Source: an uncultured Christensenellaceae bacterium (lineage in GTDB: Bacteria > Bacillota > Clostridia > Christensenellales > UBA3700). From it: a DNA stretch of 64,000 bases. Made by a program: the position numbers and the translations under genes. Below the pieces are notes generated by a model. It was not told the DNA's origin and did not search any database. It saw only the letters and a list, made by a program, of their open reading frames with translations. Positions 53,455 to 61,528 of this stretch are shown here, piece by piece. The stretch spans positions 1 through 64,000 of the forward strand of contig CALWHE010000003.1 in the NCBI GenBank assembly GCA_944380295.1. The letters are read 5' to 3'. Numbering within the stretch: the stretch's first letter is position 1; the number at the start of each line of letters is the position of its first letter.

Positions 53455-53916
53455 ATGGACATAAAGCTGATCGACAACAATAAAAAGGCGTTTCACGATT
53501 ACTTTATCGAAGAGACGTTTGAAGCGGGCATAGTGCTCACGGGCGCGGAGGTCAAATCCGTGCGCGGCGGACATTTCAGCCTGCGCGACAGCTTTGTCAT
53601 TTTCAAAGGCGGGCAGGCGCTTTTGGTCAACGCGCACATCAAGCCTTATGAAAAGGGCAGCTTTTTCAACACGGACGCCAAGCGCACGCGCGTGCTGCTG
53701 CTCAACAAGGCGGAGATAAACAAATTGCGCGGCAAAACGGAAGCCAAGGGCATGACGGTGGTGCCCACGCGCGCTTACTTCAAAAAGGGGCTGGTCAAGG
53801 TGGAAGTGGGGCTTGCCAGGGGCAAGGAAGGGCACGATAAGCGCCGCGACATAGCCGAACGCGACAACAAGCGCAACTTGGAGCGCACGCTCAAACAATA
53901 CAACGCCGGCAGATGA
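53455..53916 (+). CDS. smpB: SsrA-binding protein SmpB
   Basis: 153 residues. SmpB carries tmRNA to stalled ribosomes. Motifs EAGIVLTGAEVKSVR, NAHIKPYEKGSFFN and the basic C-terminal tail (GKEGHDKRRDIAERD) are present. Expression may depend on read-through of the secG terminator. Confidence 0.95.
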   Translation: MDIKLIDNNKKAFHDYFIEETFEAGIVLTGAEVKSVRGGHFSLRDSFVIFKGGQALLVNAHIKPYEKGSFFNTDAKRTRVLLLNKAEINKLRGKTEAKGMTVVPTRAYFKKGLVKVEVGLARGKEGHDKRRDIAERDNKRNLERTLKQYNAGR

Positions 53917-53950
53917 CCGGGACCGCGGCGCGCCGCGGAGGGAGGATGAC

Positions 53951-55222
53951 ATGAAAGAAGGGACAAAATGCGTTCAGCAGGGATACACGCCGGCAAACGG
54001 CGGACCCCGCGTGCTTCCGCTTTATCAAAGCACCACTTTTGCTTACGACACGCCCGAACAGCTGGCGCAGGTGTTCGACCTCAAAGACCCCGGCTATATG
54101 TATTCGCGCCTGGGCAACCCCACCTGCGACGCTCTGGAAAAAAAGGTGGCGGCGCTCGAAGGCGGCGCGGCTGCCATCTCCGCCTCTTCCGGCATGTCCG
54201 CCATACTCATGGCGGTGACCAACGTGTGCAGCGCGGGGGACAACATCATCTCTTACGCCAAGATATACGGCGGCACATTCAACCTCTTTAACGTGACTTT
54301 GCGCCGCTTGGGCATAGAGTGCCGCTTCATCGACGCGGACGCTTCCGCCGAAGAGGTGGAAAAGCTCATAGATGACAAGACCCGCCTTGTTTACGGCGAG
54401 AGCCTTGCCAACCCGGGCATGGATATTTTCGATTACGAAAAGATAGTGCCCGTGTGCCGCAAACACGGCGTGCTGCTCTTCATAGACAACACGCTGACCA
54501 CGCCCGTTCTGCACCGTCCCTTTGAGTGGGGCGCGGACGTGGTGGTGCACTCCACCACCAAATATATGGACGGACACGCCAGTTCCCTGGGCGGCATGGT
54601 GGTGTGTTCGAGCACGCTTGACTTCACCGGCAACCCCCGCTATCCCATGTTCACCACGCCGGACGAGAGCTATCACGGCATGGTCTATCAGACGGCGTGC
54701 GGAAGCAGCGCGTTCGTGGTCAAGATACGCGCGCAGATGCTGCGCGATCTGGGCTGCTGCATGAGCCCGTTCAACGCCTACCTCACCAATATGGGCATGG
54801 AAACCATGCACCTGCGCATGCGCGCGCACAGCGAAAACGCCGCCGCGCTGGCGGAAGAGCTGGCAAAGTGCGACAACGTGGAATGGGTGCGTTACCCCGC
54901 GCTTGCCTCCGACCCCATGCACGCCATGGCGGAAAAGTATTTCGAGGGCGGCTGCTCGGGCATGATCACCTTTGGTATCAAGGGCGGCAGGAGCGCGGCG
55001 AACAAGTTCATGAAGGCGCTCAAACTCGCCAAGATAGTCACGCATATCGCGGACGTGCGCACCTGCGTGCTGCACCCCGCCACCACCACGCACCGCCAGC
55101 TGAGCGACGAACAGCTCATAGAAGCCGGCGTGCCGGACAACCTCATTCGCGTTTCCGTGGGAATAGAGGATAAAGAAGACATAATCGCGGATATGCTCGC
55201 CGCCCTCAAAGCGGCAAAGTGA
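53951..55222 (+). CDS. metY: O-acetylhomoserine sulfhydrylase / PLP-dependent Cys-Met enzyme
   Basis: 423-residue PLP enzyme of the Cys/Met metabolism family. PLP Lys lies in VVVHSTTKYMDGH, and the substrate loop has YSRLGNPTCDALEKKVAALE. It probably makes homocysteine from O-acetylhomoserine and sulfide, fitting the adjacent acetyl-type metA. A methionine gamma-lyase activity cannot be excluded. GGAGGATGAC precedes the ATG. Confidence 0.88.
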   Translation: MKEGTKCVQQGYTPANGGPRVLPLYQSTTFAYDTPEQLAQVFDLKDPGYMYSRLGNPTCDALEKKVAALEGGAAAISASSGMSAILMAVTNVCSAGDNIISYAKIYGGTFNLFNVTLRRLGIECRFIDADASAEEVEKLIDDKTRLVYGESLANPGMDIFDYEKIVPVCRKHGVLLFIDNTLTTPVLHRPFEWGADVVVHSTTKYMDGHASSLGGMVVCSSTLDFTGNPRYPMFTTPDESYHGMVYQTACGSSAFVVKIRAQMLRDLGCCMSPFNAYLTNMGMETMHLRMRAHSENAAALAEELAKCDNVEWVRYPALASDPMHAMAEKYFEGGCSGMITFGIKGGRSAANKFMKALKLAKIVTHIADVRTCVLHPATTTHRQLSDEQLIEAGVPDNLIRVSVGIEDKEDIIADMLAALKAAK

Positions 55223-55237
55223 GCAAAGGAGGCGCAC

Positions 55238-56140
55238 ATGCCGATAGTCATACCCAAGTCTTTGCCCGCGCATGACATTTTGGCGCGCGAAAACATCTTT
55301 GTGATGTCGCACGCGCGCGCCACGCGTCAGGACATCAGACCGATAGAGATAGCCATCGTCAATCTCATGCCCACCAAGGTGGACACGGAAACGCAGCTCA
55401 TGCGCCTTTTGGGAAATTCGCCGCTGCAAGTGAACGTCACGCTGATAAAAACGGGCAGTTACACGGGCACGCACACACCGCTTGAACACCTGGACAGGTT
55501 TTATAAGACGTTCGCGGAGATCAGACACCGCAAATTCGACGGCATGATCATCACCGGCGCGCCGGTGGAAACGCTGCCGTTCGAACAGGTGGCTTATTGG
55601 GACGAACTGAAAGAGATAATGGATTATGCGGACAAGTATATCACTTCCACCGTGTATATCTGCTGGGGCGCGCAGGCGGCGCTCTACCACTATTACGGCA
55701 TAAACAAGGTGGCGCTGCCGGAAAAACTCTTCGGCGTTTACCGCGTGCGCGCGCTCGACGAAAAAGAACCGCTCCTGCGCGGCATGAACGACATCATGCA
55801 TATCCCCATGTCACGCCACACCGCCGTGGACGAGGCAGCCGTGGCGGCATGCAAAGAGATAAAGGTGCTGGCGGCGGGAGATCAGTGCGGACTTTCCATC
55901 GCCAAAAGCGTGGATAACAAAAAGTTTTTCTTCACCGGGCACTCCGAATACGACCGCTTCACCCTGCGCGCGGAATATCTGCGCGACAAGGAAAAAGGGC
56001 TGCCCATCAAGCCGCCCGTGCATTACTTCATCGAGGGCGACATCGACCGCGTGAACATGAAGTGGCGCTCCACCGCAACGCTTTTGTTCAACAACTGGCT
56101 CAATTATGTCTATCAGGTCACGCCTTACGACATAAATTGA
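55238..56140 (+). CDS. metA: Homoserine O-acetyltransferase (MetA family)
   Basis: 300-residue MetA. Catalytic Cys142 (YICWGAQA), His235 and Glu237 (FTGHSEYD) are at the canonical positions. Residue 111 is Glu (GAPVETLPF), which in characterised MetA proteins goes with acetyl-CoA use instead of succinyl-CoA. With metY it forms the acetyl branch of methionine synthesis. AAAGGAGG precedes the ATG. Confidence 0.94.
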   Translation: MPIVIPKSLPAHDILARENIFVMSHARATRQDIRPIEIAIVNLMPTKVDTETQLMRLLGNSPLQVNVTLIKTGSYTGTHTPLEHLDRFYKTFAEIRHRKFDGMIITGAPVETLPFEQVAYWDELKEIMDYADKYITSTVYICWGAQAALYHYYGINKVALPEKLFGVYRVRALDEKEPLLRGMNDIMHIPMSRHTAVDEAAVAACKEIKVLAAGDQCGLSIAKSVDNKKFFFTGHSEYDRFTLRAEYLRDKEKGLPIKPPVHYFIEGDIDRVNMKWRSTATLLFNNWLNYVYQVTPYDIN

Positions 56141-56165
56141 CCGCTTATTGCAGATAATATGGCAA

Positions 56166-56192
56166 AACGCCGCCCGCGGGCGGCGTTTTTTT
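56166..56192 (+). terminator. metY-metA terminator
   Basis: Stem AACGCCGCCC/GGGCGGCGTT (56166-56175 with 56178-56187) and seven T. Confidence 0.92.
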
Positions 56193-56252
56193 GCACCGAG
56201 CAGACCCCTTGCGGCGCATTTATCCGCCGCGCCGGCTCGGTTTTCGGACGCG

Positions 56253-56561
56253 TTAAGCCTTGACGTCGGAGAGCAGGGCGATGATCGCCTCCTGCCGCTG
56301 CGCGGGCAGAGAATCCAAAAAGTCCAGCGTCTTTTTGTCGCGCGCATAGCGCGTGATGTCGCGGTAGAAAAATTCCTCCGGAGAAGAGCCGCACGCCGTT
56401 ATTATCTCCAAGAGCACGGAAAGGGAAGGTTCGAATCCCTTTTGCTCCAACCGGTTGATGTAGGACTCCGTTTTGCCTATCGTCAGGCTCAGCGCGCGGG
56501 CGGAAAGATTCGCCCTGTTGCGGATGTAACCTATGCGGTAAATGATGTCTTCTGTTGTCAT
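56253..56561 (-). CDS. XRE-family transcriptional regulator
   Basis: 102 residues. N-terminal Cro/CI helix-turn-helix (IRNRANLSARALSLTIGKTE, SYINRLEQKGFEPSLSVLLEI) and a short C-terminal helical region (DFLDSLPAQRQEAIIALLSD). Start at 56561 behind AGAGGGA on the minus strand; longer readings enter AT-rich non-coding sequence. Target unknown. Confidence 0.88.
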   Translation of the reverse strand: MTTEDIIYRIGYIRNRANLSARALSLTIGKTESYINRLEQKGFEPSLSVLLEIITACGSSPEEFFYRDITRYARDKKTLDFLDSLPAQRQEAIIALLSDVKA

Positions 56562-56670
56562 AGCGTTCCCTCTTATCAAAATTGTAAGGCATAACATGTG
56601 CCGTGTATGATATTTTCTATTGTCAAAAATACCCCTTAATATACAAAATATATACCTTAAATACATATAC

Positions 56671-56700
56671 TTGACAAAATATATATTCCGGCTATATAAT
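56671..56700 (+). promoter_or_regulatory. Strong promoter without an adjacent gene
   Basis: TTGACA (56671-56676), 18-base spacer, TATAAT (56695-56700), full consensus hexamers. The next gene (feoA, 56966) has its own promoter. Confidence 0.75.
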
Positions 56701-56706
56701 ATCCGC

Positions 56707-56776
56707 GGAATAAAATTTCCGCCGTTTGCGGCGGAGTCACATCACCCGGGGCGCGCCGAACGGCGCGCCCGCTTTT
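56707..56776 (+). ncRNA. Candidate small RNA
   Basis: From the predicted start there are two hairpins: CCGCCG/CGGCGG (about 56719-56734) and a perfect 10-bp stem GGGCGCGCCG/CGGCGCGCCC (56749-56758 with 56761-56770) followed by GCTTTTGC. The second could act as a terminator, defining an RNA of about 70 bases. The T-run is short, so read-through to feoA is possible. Confidence 0.35.
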
Positions 56777-56901
56777 GCGCAGATCCCGCCAATAAAGCAA
56801 AAATCGAGGGAAAGAAAAACAGCGCTTCGGCGCGACTTGATTCATAGCGGGAGAGGACGGCGCGTTTGCCGCAAAAAAATTAAATAACATTAACATTTCG
56901 C

Positions 56902-56954
56902 TTGCCAAGCGCGCACGCATAGTATATAATATCGTATGGTTAGTTAAGGCTAAC
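56902..56954 (+). promoter_or_regulatory. feoA promoter and operator 1
   Basis: TTGCCA (56902-56907), 17-base spacer, TATAAT (56925-56930). A palindrome GTTAGTTAAGGCTAAC (56939-56954) covers the start site, right before the ribosome-binding site. It resembles DtxR/IdeR-family sites and has relatives ahead of the second feoA. Confidence 0.7.
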
Positions 56955-56965
56955 GGGAGGTGCGT

Positions 56966-57178
56966 ATGCCCATAATGCTCGCCCCGGTGGGGCAAAAGGT
57001 GAAGATAGTGGCAATGTCTTTGGACGCGGAGGTGAAAAAACGCCTCACGGACATCGGCGTTGCCGTGGGCGCGGACGTGGAAGTGATCTCCAATTCGGGC
57101 GGCAACCTGGTCTTGGACGTCTTGGGAGTGCGCGTGGCGCTGAACAGGGACGTGGCGATGAAGATCCGCGTAGCATAA
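56966..57178 (+). CDS. feoA: FeoA-domain protein 1
   Basis: 70-residue SH3-like FeoA domain (QKVKIVAMSLDAEVKKRLTD, ALNRDVAMKIRVA). FeoA proteins assist FeoB in Fe2+ uptake. Start ATG 56966 after GGGAGGTG. Separated from the second feoA by 280 bases and an own promoter, so regulated singly. Confidence 0.85.
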   Translation: MPIMLAPVGQKVKIVAMSLDAEVKKRLTDIGVAVGADVEVISNSGGNLVLDVLGVRVALNRDVAMKIRVA

Positions 57179-57183
57179 ACGTT

Positions 57184-57316
57184 CCGCATATCGTCAGAGC
57201 GCGGAAACCGAGGGCGGCAAGATCGCAATGGAGCAAGCGCGGACGGGTGCGCCAGCCGAGGGAAAACGGCAAAACGCAATTCAAGAGCCGCTCCGTATAT
57301 CGTCAGAGCGCGGAAA
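57184..57316. repeat. Direct repeat between the two feoA genes
   Basis: A 24-base sequence beginning CCGCATATCGTCAGAGCG recurs at 57293-57316 with one change (CCGTATATCGTCAGAGCG). Each copy can form TTCCGC/GCGGAA-type hairpins. No gene in this gap. Confidence 0.65.
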
Positions 57317-57381
57317 AACGCAAAAGCCGCGGCGCAAAACATCCGCAAGGCAAAAAAAATAAAAATCATCGGTAAAAACGC

Positions 57382-57436
57382 TTGACAAAAGTTAAGCACA
57401 CTTAATATAATGTGTCCGTAGTTAAGCAAGATTAAC
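57382..57436 (+). promoter_or_regulatory. feoA2-feoB promoter with two operators
   Basis: TTGACA (57382-57387), 18-base spacer, TATAAT (57406-57411). GTTAAGCACACTTAAT (57391-57406) fills the spacer and GTTAAGCAAGATTAAC (57421-57436) covers the start. Both share the half-sites GTTAA-N6-TTAAY with operator 1. A DtxR-family iron sensor is the likely reader, from context. Confidence 0.72.
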
Positions 57437-57458
57437 ATCTGCGGACAAAGGAGAGGTT

Positions 57459-57698
57459 ATGGAAAAGGTGCTCAAAGATCTCAAACCGGGAGAAGAAGGC
57501 GTGGTGAAGCGCGTGGGCGGCGACGGCGCGGTGCGGCGCAGGCTGTTCGACATGGGCGTTACGCCGGGCGCGCCGGTGAAGATGCGCAAGGTGGCGCCGC
57601 TGGGCGACCCGATGGAGGTGACTTTGCGCGGTTATGAGCTGACGCTGCGCAAAAACGAAGCGGAAAACGTGCTGGTGGAAATGCAGGATAAGGCTTAA
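57459..57698 (+). CDS. feoA: FeoA-domain protein 2
   Basis: 79-residue FeoA (VLKDLKPGEEGVVKRVGG, RRRLFDMGVTPGAPVKMRKV, DPMEVTLRGYELTLRKNEA). Closer to feoB-linked FeoA than the first copy. GGAGAGG precedes the ATG; feoB follows after 42 bases. Confidence 0.92.
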   Translation: MEKVLKDLKPGEEGVVKRVGGDGAVRRRLFDMGVTPGAPVKMRKVAPLGDPMEVTLRGYELTLRKNEAENVLVEMQDKA

Positions 57699-57740
57699 CG
57701 TAAAAGCGCCGCGCCCCGTGCGCGGAAAAAGGAGGTATAT

Positions 57741-59996
57741 ATGTTGAAACTTGCGCTTGCGGGAAATCCCAACTGCGGCAAGACAACGCTGTTCAACGCC
57801 TTGACGGGCAGCACCGCTTATGTGGGCAACTGGCCGGGCGTGACGGTGGAGAAGCGAGAGGGCAAATATAAAAAAGCCGGGCAGCCGATAAACGTGGTGG
57901 ATCTGCCGGGCATATATTCGCTTTCTCCCTATTCGCCGGAAGAGGTGGTATCGCGCAACTATCTGCTGGACGAAAAGCCGGACGTGATAGTAAACATTCT
58001 GGACGCCACCAACTTGGAGCGCAACCTGTATCTGACCACGCAGATCTTGGAAACGGACAGACCGGTGGTGATCGCGCTCAACATGATGGACGAAGTGGAG
58101 CGCCGCGGCGACAAGATAGACGCGGCGGAGCTTTCCCGGCGTCTGGGCGTGCCGGTGACGGAGATCAGCGCGCTGCGCGGCAAGGGCATACACGAGCTGA
58201 TGAAGGTGGCGCAGGAGGCGGCGAAAAAGCCGCGCGCGGCTTTCAGCGTGCTGCAAGAAGGGGAGCTGGCGCCCGCGGTGGAGGCGGCGCGCAAGCTGTT
58301 GGAAACGCACGGCACGGACAATCCGCTCTTCCATGCGATCAAACTGCTGGAAGGGGACGAATTGGAGGTGAAAAACCACCCCGACGAGGCGGGCGAGCTG
58401 GAAGAGATACGCAAGCGCTGTCAGAACGAAACCTTCGGCGACGACTTCGAGGCGCTCACCGCGGACGCCAGGTATAAATACATAACGCAAAATCTGGCGA
58501 GCGTGCAGCACAAAGCCGAACGCAAAGAAAAGCTCACGCGCAGTGACAAGATAGACAAGGTGCTCACCAGCCGCATTTGGGGCATACCCATTTTTGTGGC
58601 GATGATGTTTTTGATCTTCCACCTCACCTTTGCGGAGGACTTTTTGTATCTGAACACCTTTTACGGCGTGAGCGTGCAGGGCTGGGAAACCTGGTGGGAG
58701 CCGGGCAGCTATATGATAGACGGCGGTATCCCTTCCCCCGGCGTGCTGTTGCAGTCATGTCTTATCTGGTGCACAGACAGCCTCTCCGCCTTGGCGGCAA
58801 GCGGGCTGGCAAACGCGCCGGCATGGGTATCTTCACTCATCTGCGACGGCGTGCTGGCGGGCGTGTTTAGCGTGCTCTCCTTCCTGCCGCAGATAGCGCT
58901 TTTGTTCCTCTTCCTCTCCATTTTGGAAGACAGCGGTTACATGGCGCGCGTGGCGTTCATCATGGACAGGATCTTCCGCAAATTCGGACTTTCCGGCAAA
59001 TCCTTCCTGCCGCTGCTGATGGGCTTCGGGTGCAGCGTGCCCGCCATCATGGCGTCAAGGACGTTGGAACACGACAAAGAGCGGCAGATGACCATTTACA
59101 TGACCCCCTGGTTCTCCTGCACCGCCAAGATGCCCATCTATACGGCGATCGCCGCGGCGGTGTTTGTGGGCAATGACGACCTTGTGGTCTTCGGCATGTA
59201 TATGCTGGGTATGGTCTGCGCCATTCTGGGCGCGCTGTTGCTACGCAACACCGTGTTCCGCGGTCAGACGGCGCCCTTCATCATGGAGCTGCCCGCTTAC
59301 CACCTGCCTCAGGCAAAATCACTTTTTGTCCACCTCTGGGACAAAGTGAAAAAATATGTTGTTAGGGCGGCAACCATCATAGCCGCGTCCACCATAGTGC
59401 TGTGGTTCGTGTCCAACTTTGATTGGAGTTATCACATGGTGGGCAGCATAGAAGACAGCATCATCCACGACATCGGCAGTCTGGTGGCTTGGATATTCTA
59501 TCCGCTCGGCTTTGCGCACGGCGCTTACGGCTGGGTGTTCGTGGTGGCGGCGATCACCGGACTCATCGCCAAAGAAGAGGTGGTGTCCACCCTCACGGTG
59601 CTGGGCATAGCCGTGGGCAAATTGGCGGAAGACGCGGCGGAAGCCACGGCGATAGAAACGCTCTTTACCGTGTCCGGCATCAGCTCTCCCGCGGTGATAG
59701 CCTTCATGGCGTTCAACCTGCTGGCGATCCCCTGCTTTGCGGCGGTGGGCGCGGCGCGCGCGGAACTGGGCAAGGGCAGAGGCTTCAAAGGCGCGCTGCT
59801 GTGGTGGACGGCTTCGGCTTACGTGGTGTCTATGCTGATCTACCTTATCGGCAGCTATTGGTGGACGGTGTTCATCTTTGCGGCTCTGGCGGCAGCGGCA
59901 ACGGCGCTGATAGTTTTGTGGAACAAGGGAAAGATAAAACTGCCCGCACGCGGCAAAAAAGCCGCGCAAGAGGGCGGCGATAAAAAAGCCTCCTGA
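57741..59996 (+). CDS. feoB: Ferrous iron transporter FeoB
   Basis: 751 residues. N-terminal GTPase: G1 GNPNCGKTT, G3 DLPGIYSL, G4 NMMDEV, G5 SALRGKG; then the FeoB spacer domain and about ten membrane segments with two Gate motifs (FGCSVPAIMASRTLEHDKER, and GLIAKEEVVSTL). Imports Fe2+. The C-terminus is basic. AAGGAGGT precedes the ATG. Confidence 0.96.
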   Translation: MLKLALAGNPNCGKTTLFNALTGSTAYVGNWPGVTVEKREGKYKKAGQPINVVDLPGIYSLSPYSPEEVVSRNYLLDEKPDVIVNILDATNLERNLYLTTQILETDRPVVIALNMMDEVERRGDKIDAAELSRRLGVPVTEISALRGKGIHELMKVAQEAAKKPRAAFSVLQEGELAPAVEAARKLLETHGTDNPLFHAIKLLEGDELEVKNHPDEAGELEEIRKRCQNETFGDDFEALTADARYKYITQNLASVQHKAERKEKLTRSDKIDKVLTSRIWGIPIFVAMMFLIFHLTFAEDFLYLNTFYGVSVQGWETWWEPGSYMIDGGIPSPGVLLQSCLIWCTDSLSALAASGLANAPAWVSSLICDGVLAGVFSVLSFLPQIALLFLFLSILEDSGYMARVAFIMDRIFRKFGLSGKSFLPLLMGFGCSVPAIMASRTLEHDKERQMTIYMTPWFSCTAKMPIYTAIAAAVFVGNDDLVVFGMYMLGMVCAILGALLLRNTVFRGQTAPFIMELPAYHLPQAKSLFVHLWDKVKKYVVRAATIIAASTIVLWFVSNFDWSYHMVGSIEDSIIHDIGSLVAWIFYPLGFAHGAYGWVFVVAAITGLIAKEEVVSTLTVLGIAVGKLAEDAAEATAIETLFTVSGISSPAVIAFMAFNLLAIPCFAAVGAARAELGKGRGFKGALLWWTASAYVVSMLIYLIGSYWWTVFIFAALAAAATALIVLWNKGKIKLPARGKKAAQEGGDKKAS

Positions 59997-60125
59997 CGCG
60001 CTTGCCTCCACCCGGGCAAGGCGTTACCCGCCGGCGGTTTGCCGGCATTATTACCCGGCTGTCCGCGCCTCGTGGCGCGGGCGGTCCGAGCAAAGCTCCG
60101 GCAGAGCCGGAGGAAGGAGCAAAAT

Positions 60126-60347
60126 ATGAGCGCGATAGAGATAGTGGTCATCATAGCGGCGGTTTTGTTCGTGGCGGCGGTAACGGCGGTTTCGTTGTGG
60201 CGCAAAAAGCACGGCAAGGGCGGCTGTTCCGCCTGCGGCGGTTGCAGCGCCTGCGCCAAGGCGGCGGAAAAGGCGCGGGAAAAAGAGGGCGCCTGCGGCG
60301 GGAATTGCTCCGGCTGTCCCGGCTGCGGCGGCAGACCGCGCGAATAA
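60126..60347 (+). CDS. FeoB-associated Cys-rich membrane protein
   Basis: 73 residues: one N-terminal membrane helix (IEIVVIIAAVLFVAAVTAVS) and a Cys-rich tail (CSACGGCSACA, CGGNCSGCPGCGG). This type of small protein is regularly found after feoB in Firmicutes (the FeoC/virus-attachment-like annotation is sometimes used); it may handle iron at the cytoplasmic mouth of FeoB. GGAAGGAG precedes ATG 60126. Confidence 0.85.
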   Translation: MSAIEIVVIIAAVLFVAAVTAVSLWRKKHGKGGCSACGGCSACAKAAEKAREKEGACGGNCSGCPGCGGRPRE

Positions 60348-60384
60348 AAGAGAACGGCTATACGATAATACTCCATATATGGGA

Positions 60385-60413
60385 AGCGTCCGGCACTGCC
60401 GGGCGTTTTCTTT
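60385..60413 (+). terminator. feo operon terminator
   Basis: Stem AGCGTCCGGC/GCCGGGCGTT (60385-60394 with 60398-60407, two wobble pairs) and T-rich tail. Confidence 0.8.
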
Positions 60414-60550
60414 TGTGCAAAAGCGGCGCGGCAGGCGGCAAAAGCGCCCCGGCTGTGGCAAATGCGGCGCGGATGCGGCAAAGGCGGCGGAAAAATTCTT
60501 TGATTCGGCTTAAATTCTTAAATATGCGGGCTATACGCGCGGGCGCGATA

Positions 60551-60579
60551 TTGACAAATATGCTCATCGGTGATAAGAT
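60551..60579 (+). promoter_or_regulatory. Promoter-like sequence facing the IS element
   Basis: TTGACA (60551-60556), 17-base spacer, TAAGAT (60574-60579). It points into the left end of the IS (60599), so whatever it drove may have been displaced. Confidence 0.45.
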
Positions 60580-60598
60580 AATGGCGTATTAAGCAGAT

Positions 60599-61398
60599 GA
60601 ATTGTCAAACTAAGTGCAACACTTTGCGAGATTTTATTGGAACAAATCTTGCGGTGTTCGGAAATGCAAAACTTTCTTTGGCCTGGCGTTGATCAACGCC
60701 AGATTTTTTTTCAGAGTCGCGGGACTGACCCGAGAAAGATTCCTGCCTTTCGGGTAAAACTCCCGCAGCAGTCCGTTCAGGTTCTCGTTCGTTCCTTTTT
60801 GCCATGCGCAATACGGATCGGCAAAATACATATCGCATTGCAGCGCTTTCTCTATCTCTCTCCAACAGGCGAACTCGCTCCCTCGGTCGCAGGTGATCGT
60901 CTTTACCGCTTCTTTGGGAAACTTGGAAAGCACCTCTATGATTGCTTTCGCCATCGTTTCTCCTTTTCTGTCAGGGATCTTCACGGCGATATAGTATCTC
61001 GTCTTTCTCTCCGCGAGCGTGGCAAAACACGCTTTGCTTTTCCCTTGCCCGGACACCACCGTGTCCGCTTCCCAATGCCCGAATTCTTTGCGGTTGTATA
61101 CGCTCTTATCCCGTTTGCGTATGCTTTTCCCGGTCGTGAACCTTCCGCCGTTCCCTAACCGCTTCCGCGTTTTCCCTTTCCTGCGTAGGTTTTTAAGGGT
61201 GGAGCGAAGATACCTTTCGTCTATCCAACGATAAATGGTTTTGAATGACGGCATCTTCATCCGGCATGGCGTTTTGGAGATCTGTTCGGGTGACCACGTT
61301 TGCGACAGCTTCTCGTCTATGTAATCCAACACCTCTTTACCACAGATTTGTATGAACTCCTTTTTTTCTCTCAACTGTTGCACTTAATAGTATAATTC
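60599..61398 (-). mobile_element. IS30-family insertion sequence, short form
   Basis: 800 bp bounded by imperfect inverted repeats of 23 bases: both share GAATT at the outer edge and AAGTGCAACA at the inner edge (60599-60621 and 61376-61398). It carries one transposase gene. Usual IS30 elements are 1000-1250 bp. No clear target duplication is seen. Confidence 0.8.
60634..61383 (-). pseudogene. IS30-family transposase lacking the N-terminal DNA-binding domain
   Basis: 249 residues from a GTG at 61383 that lies in the right inverted repeat. The DDE catalytic set is complete (GHWEADTVVSG, TITCDRGSEFA, TNENLNGLLREFYPKG) and the WSPEQIS motif is present, but the helix-turn-helix of about 65 residues that begins normal IS30 transposases is missing. 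Possibly an internal deletion derivative; alternatively the GTG product is active with an altered end recognition. Confidence 0.75.
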
Positions 61399-61528
61399 AC
61401 CTTTATTAAACAGCGCCGAATATATATAATATATTCGGCACATAAGAGTGCAAATTTTTTTGCGCAAGAATAAGGCTGTCAAAGGGAAGGGCAGGGCGGC
61501 GTTTTTGCGTTTGTTGCCGCCCTAGCAA

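Noticed and set aside
56415-56455. tRNA-like T-arm (GGTTCGAATCCC) on the plus strand
   Set aside because: No D-arm or anticodon arm at the right distance, and the stretch is coding sequence for the XRE protein on the other strand.
56620-56847. Small plus-strand open frame between the XRE gene and feoA
   Set aside because: It begins upstream of the promoter at 56671, has no ribosome-binding site, and covers hairpins. A non-coding reading fits better.
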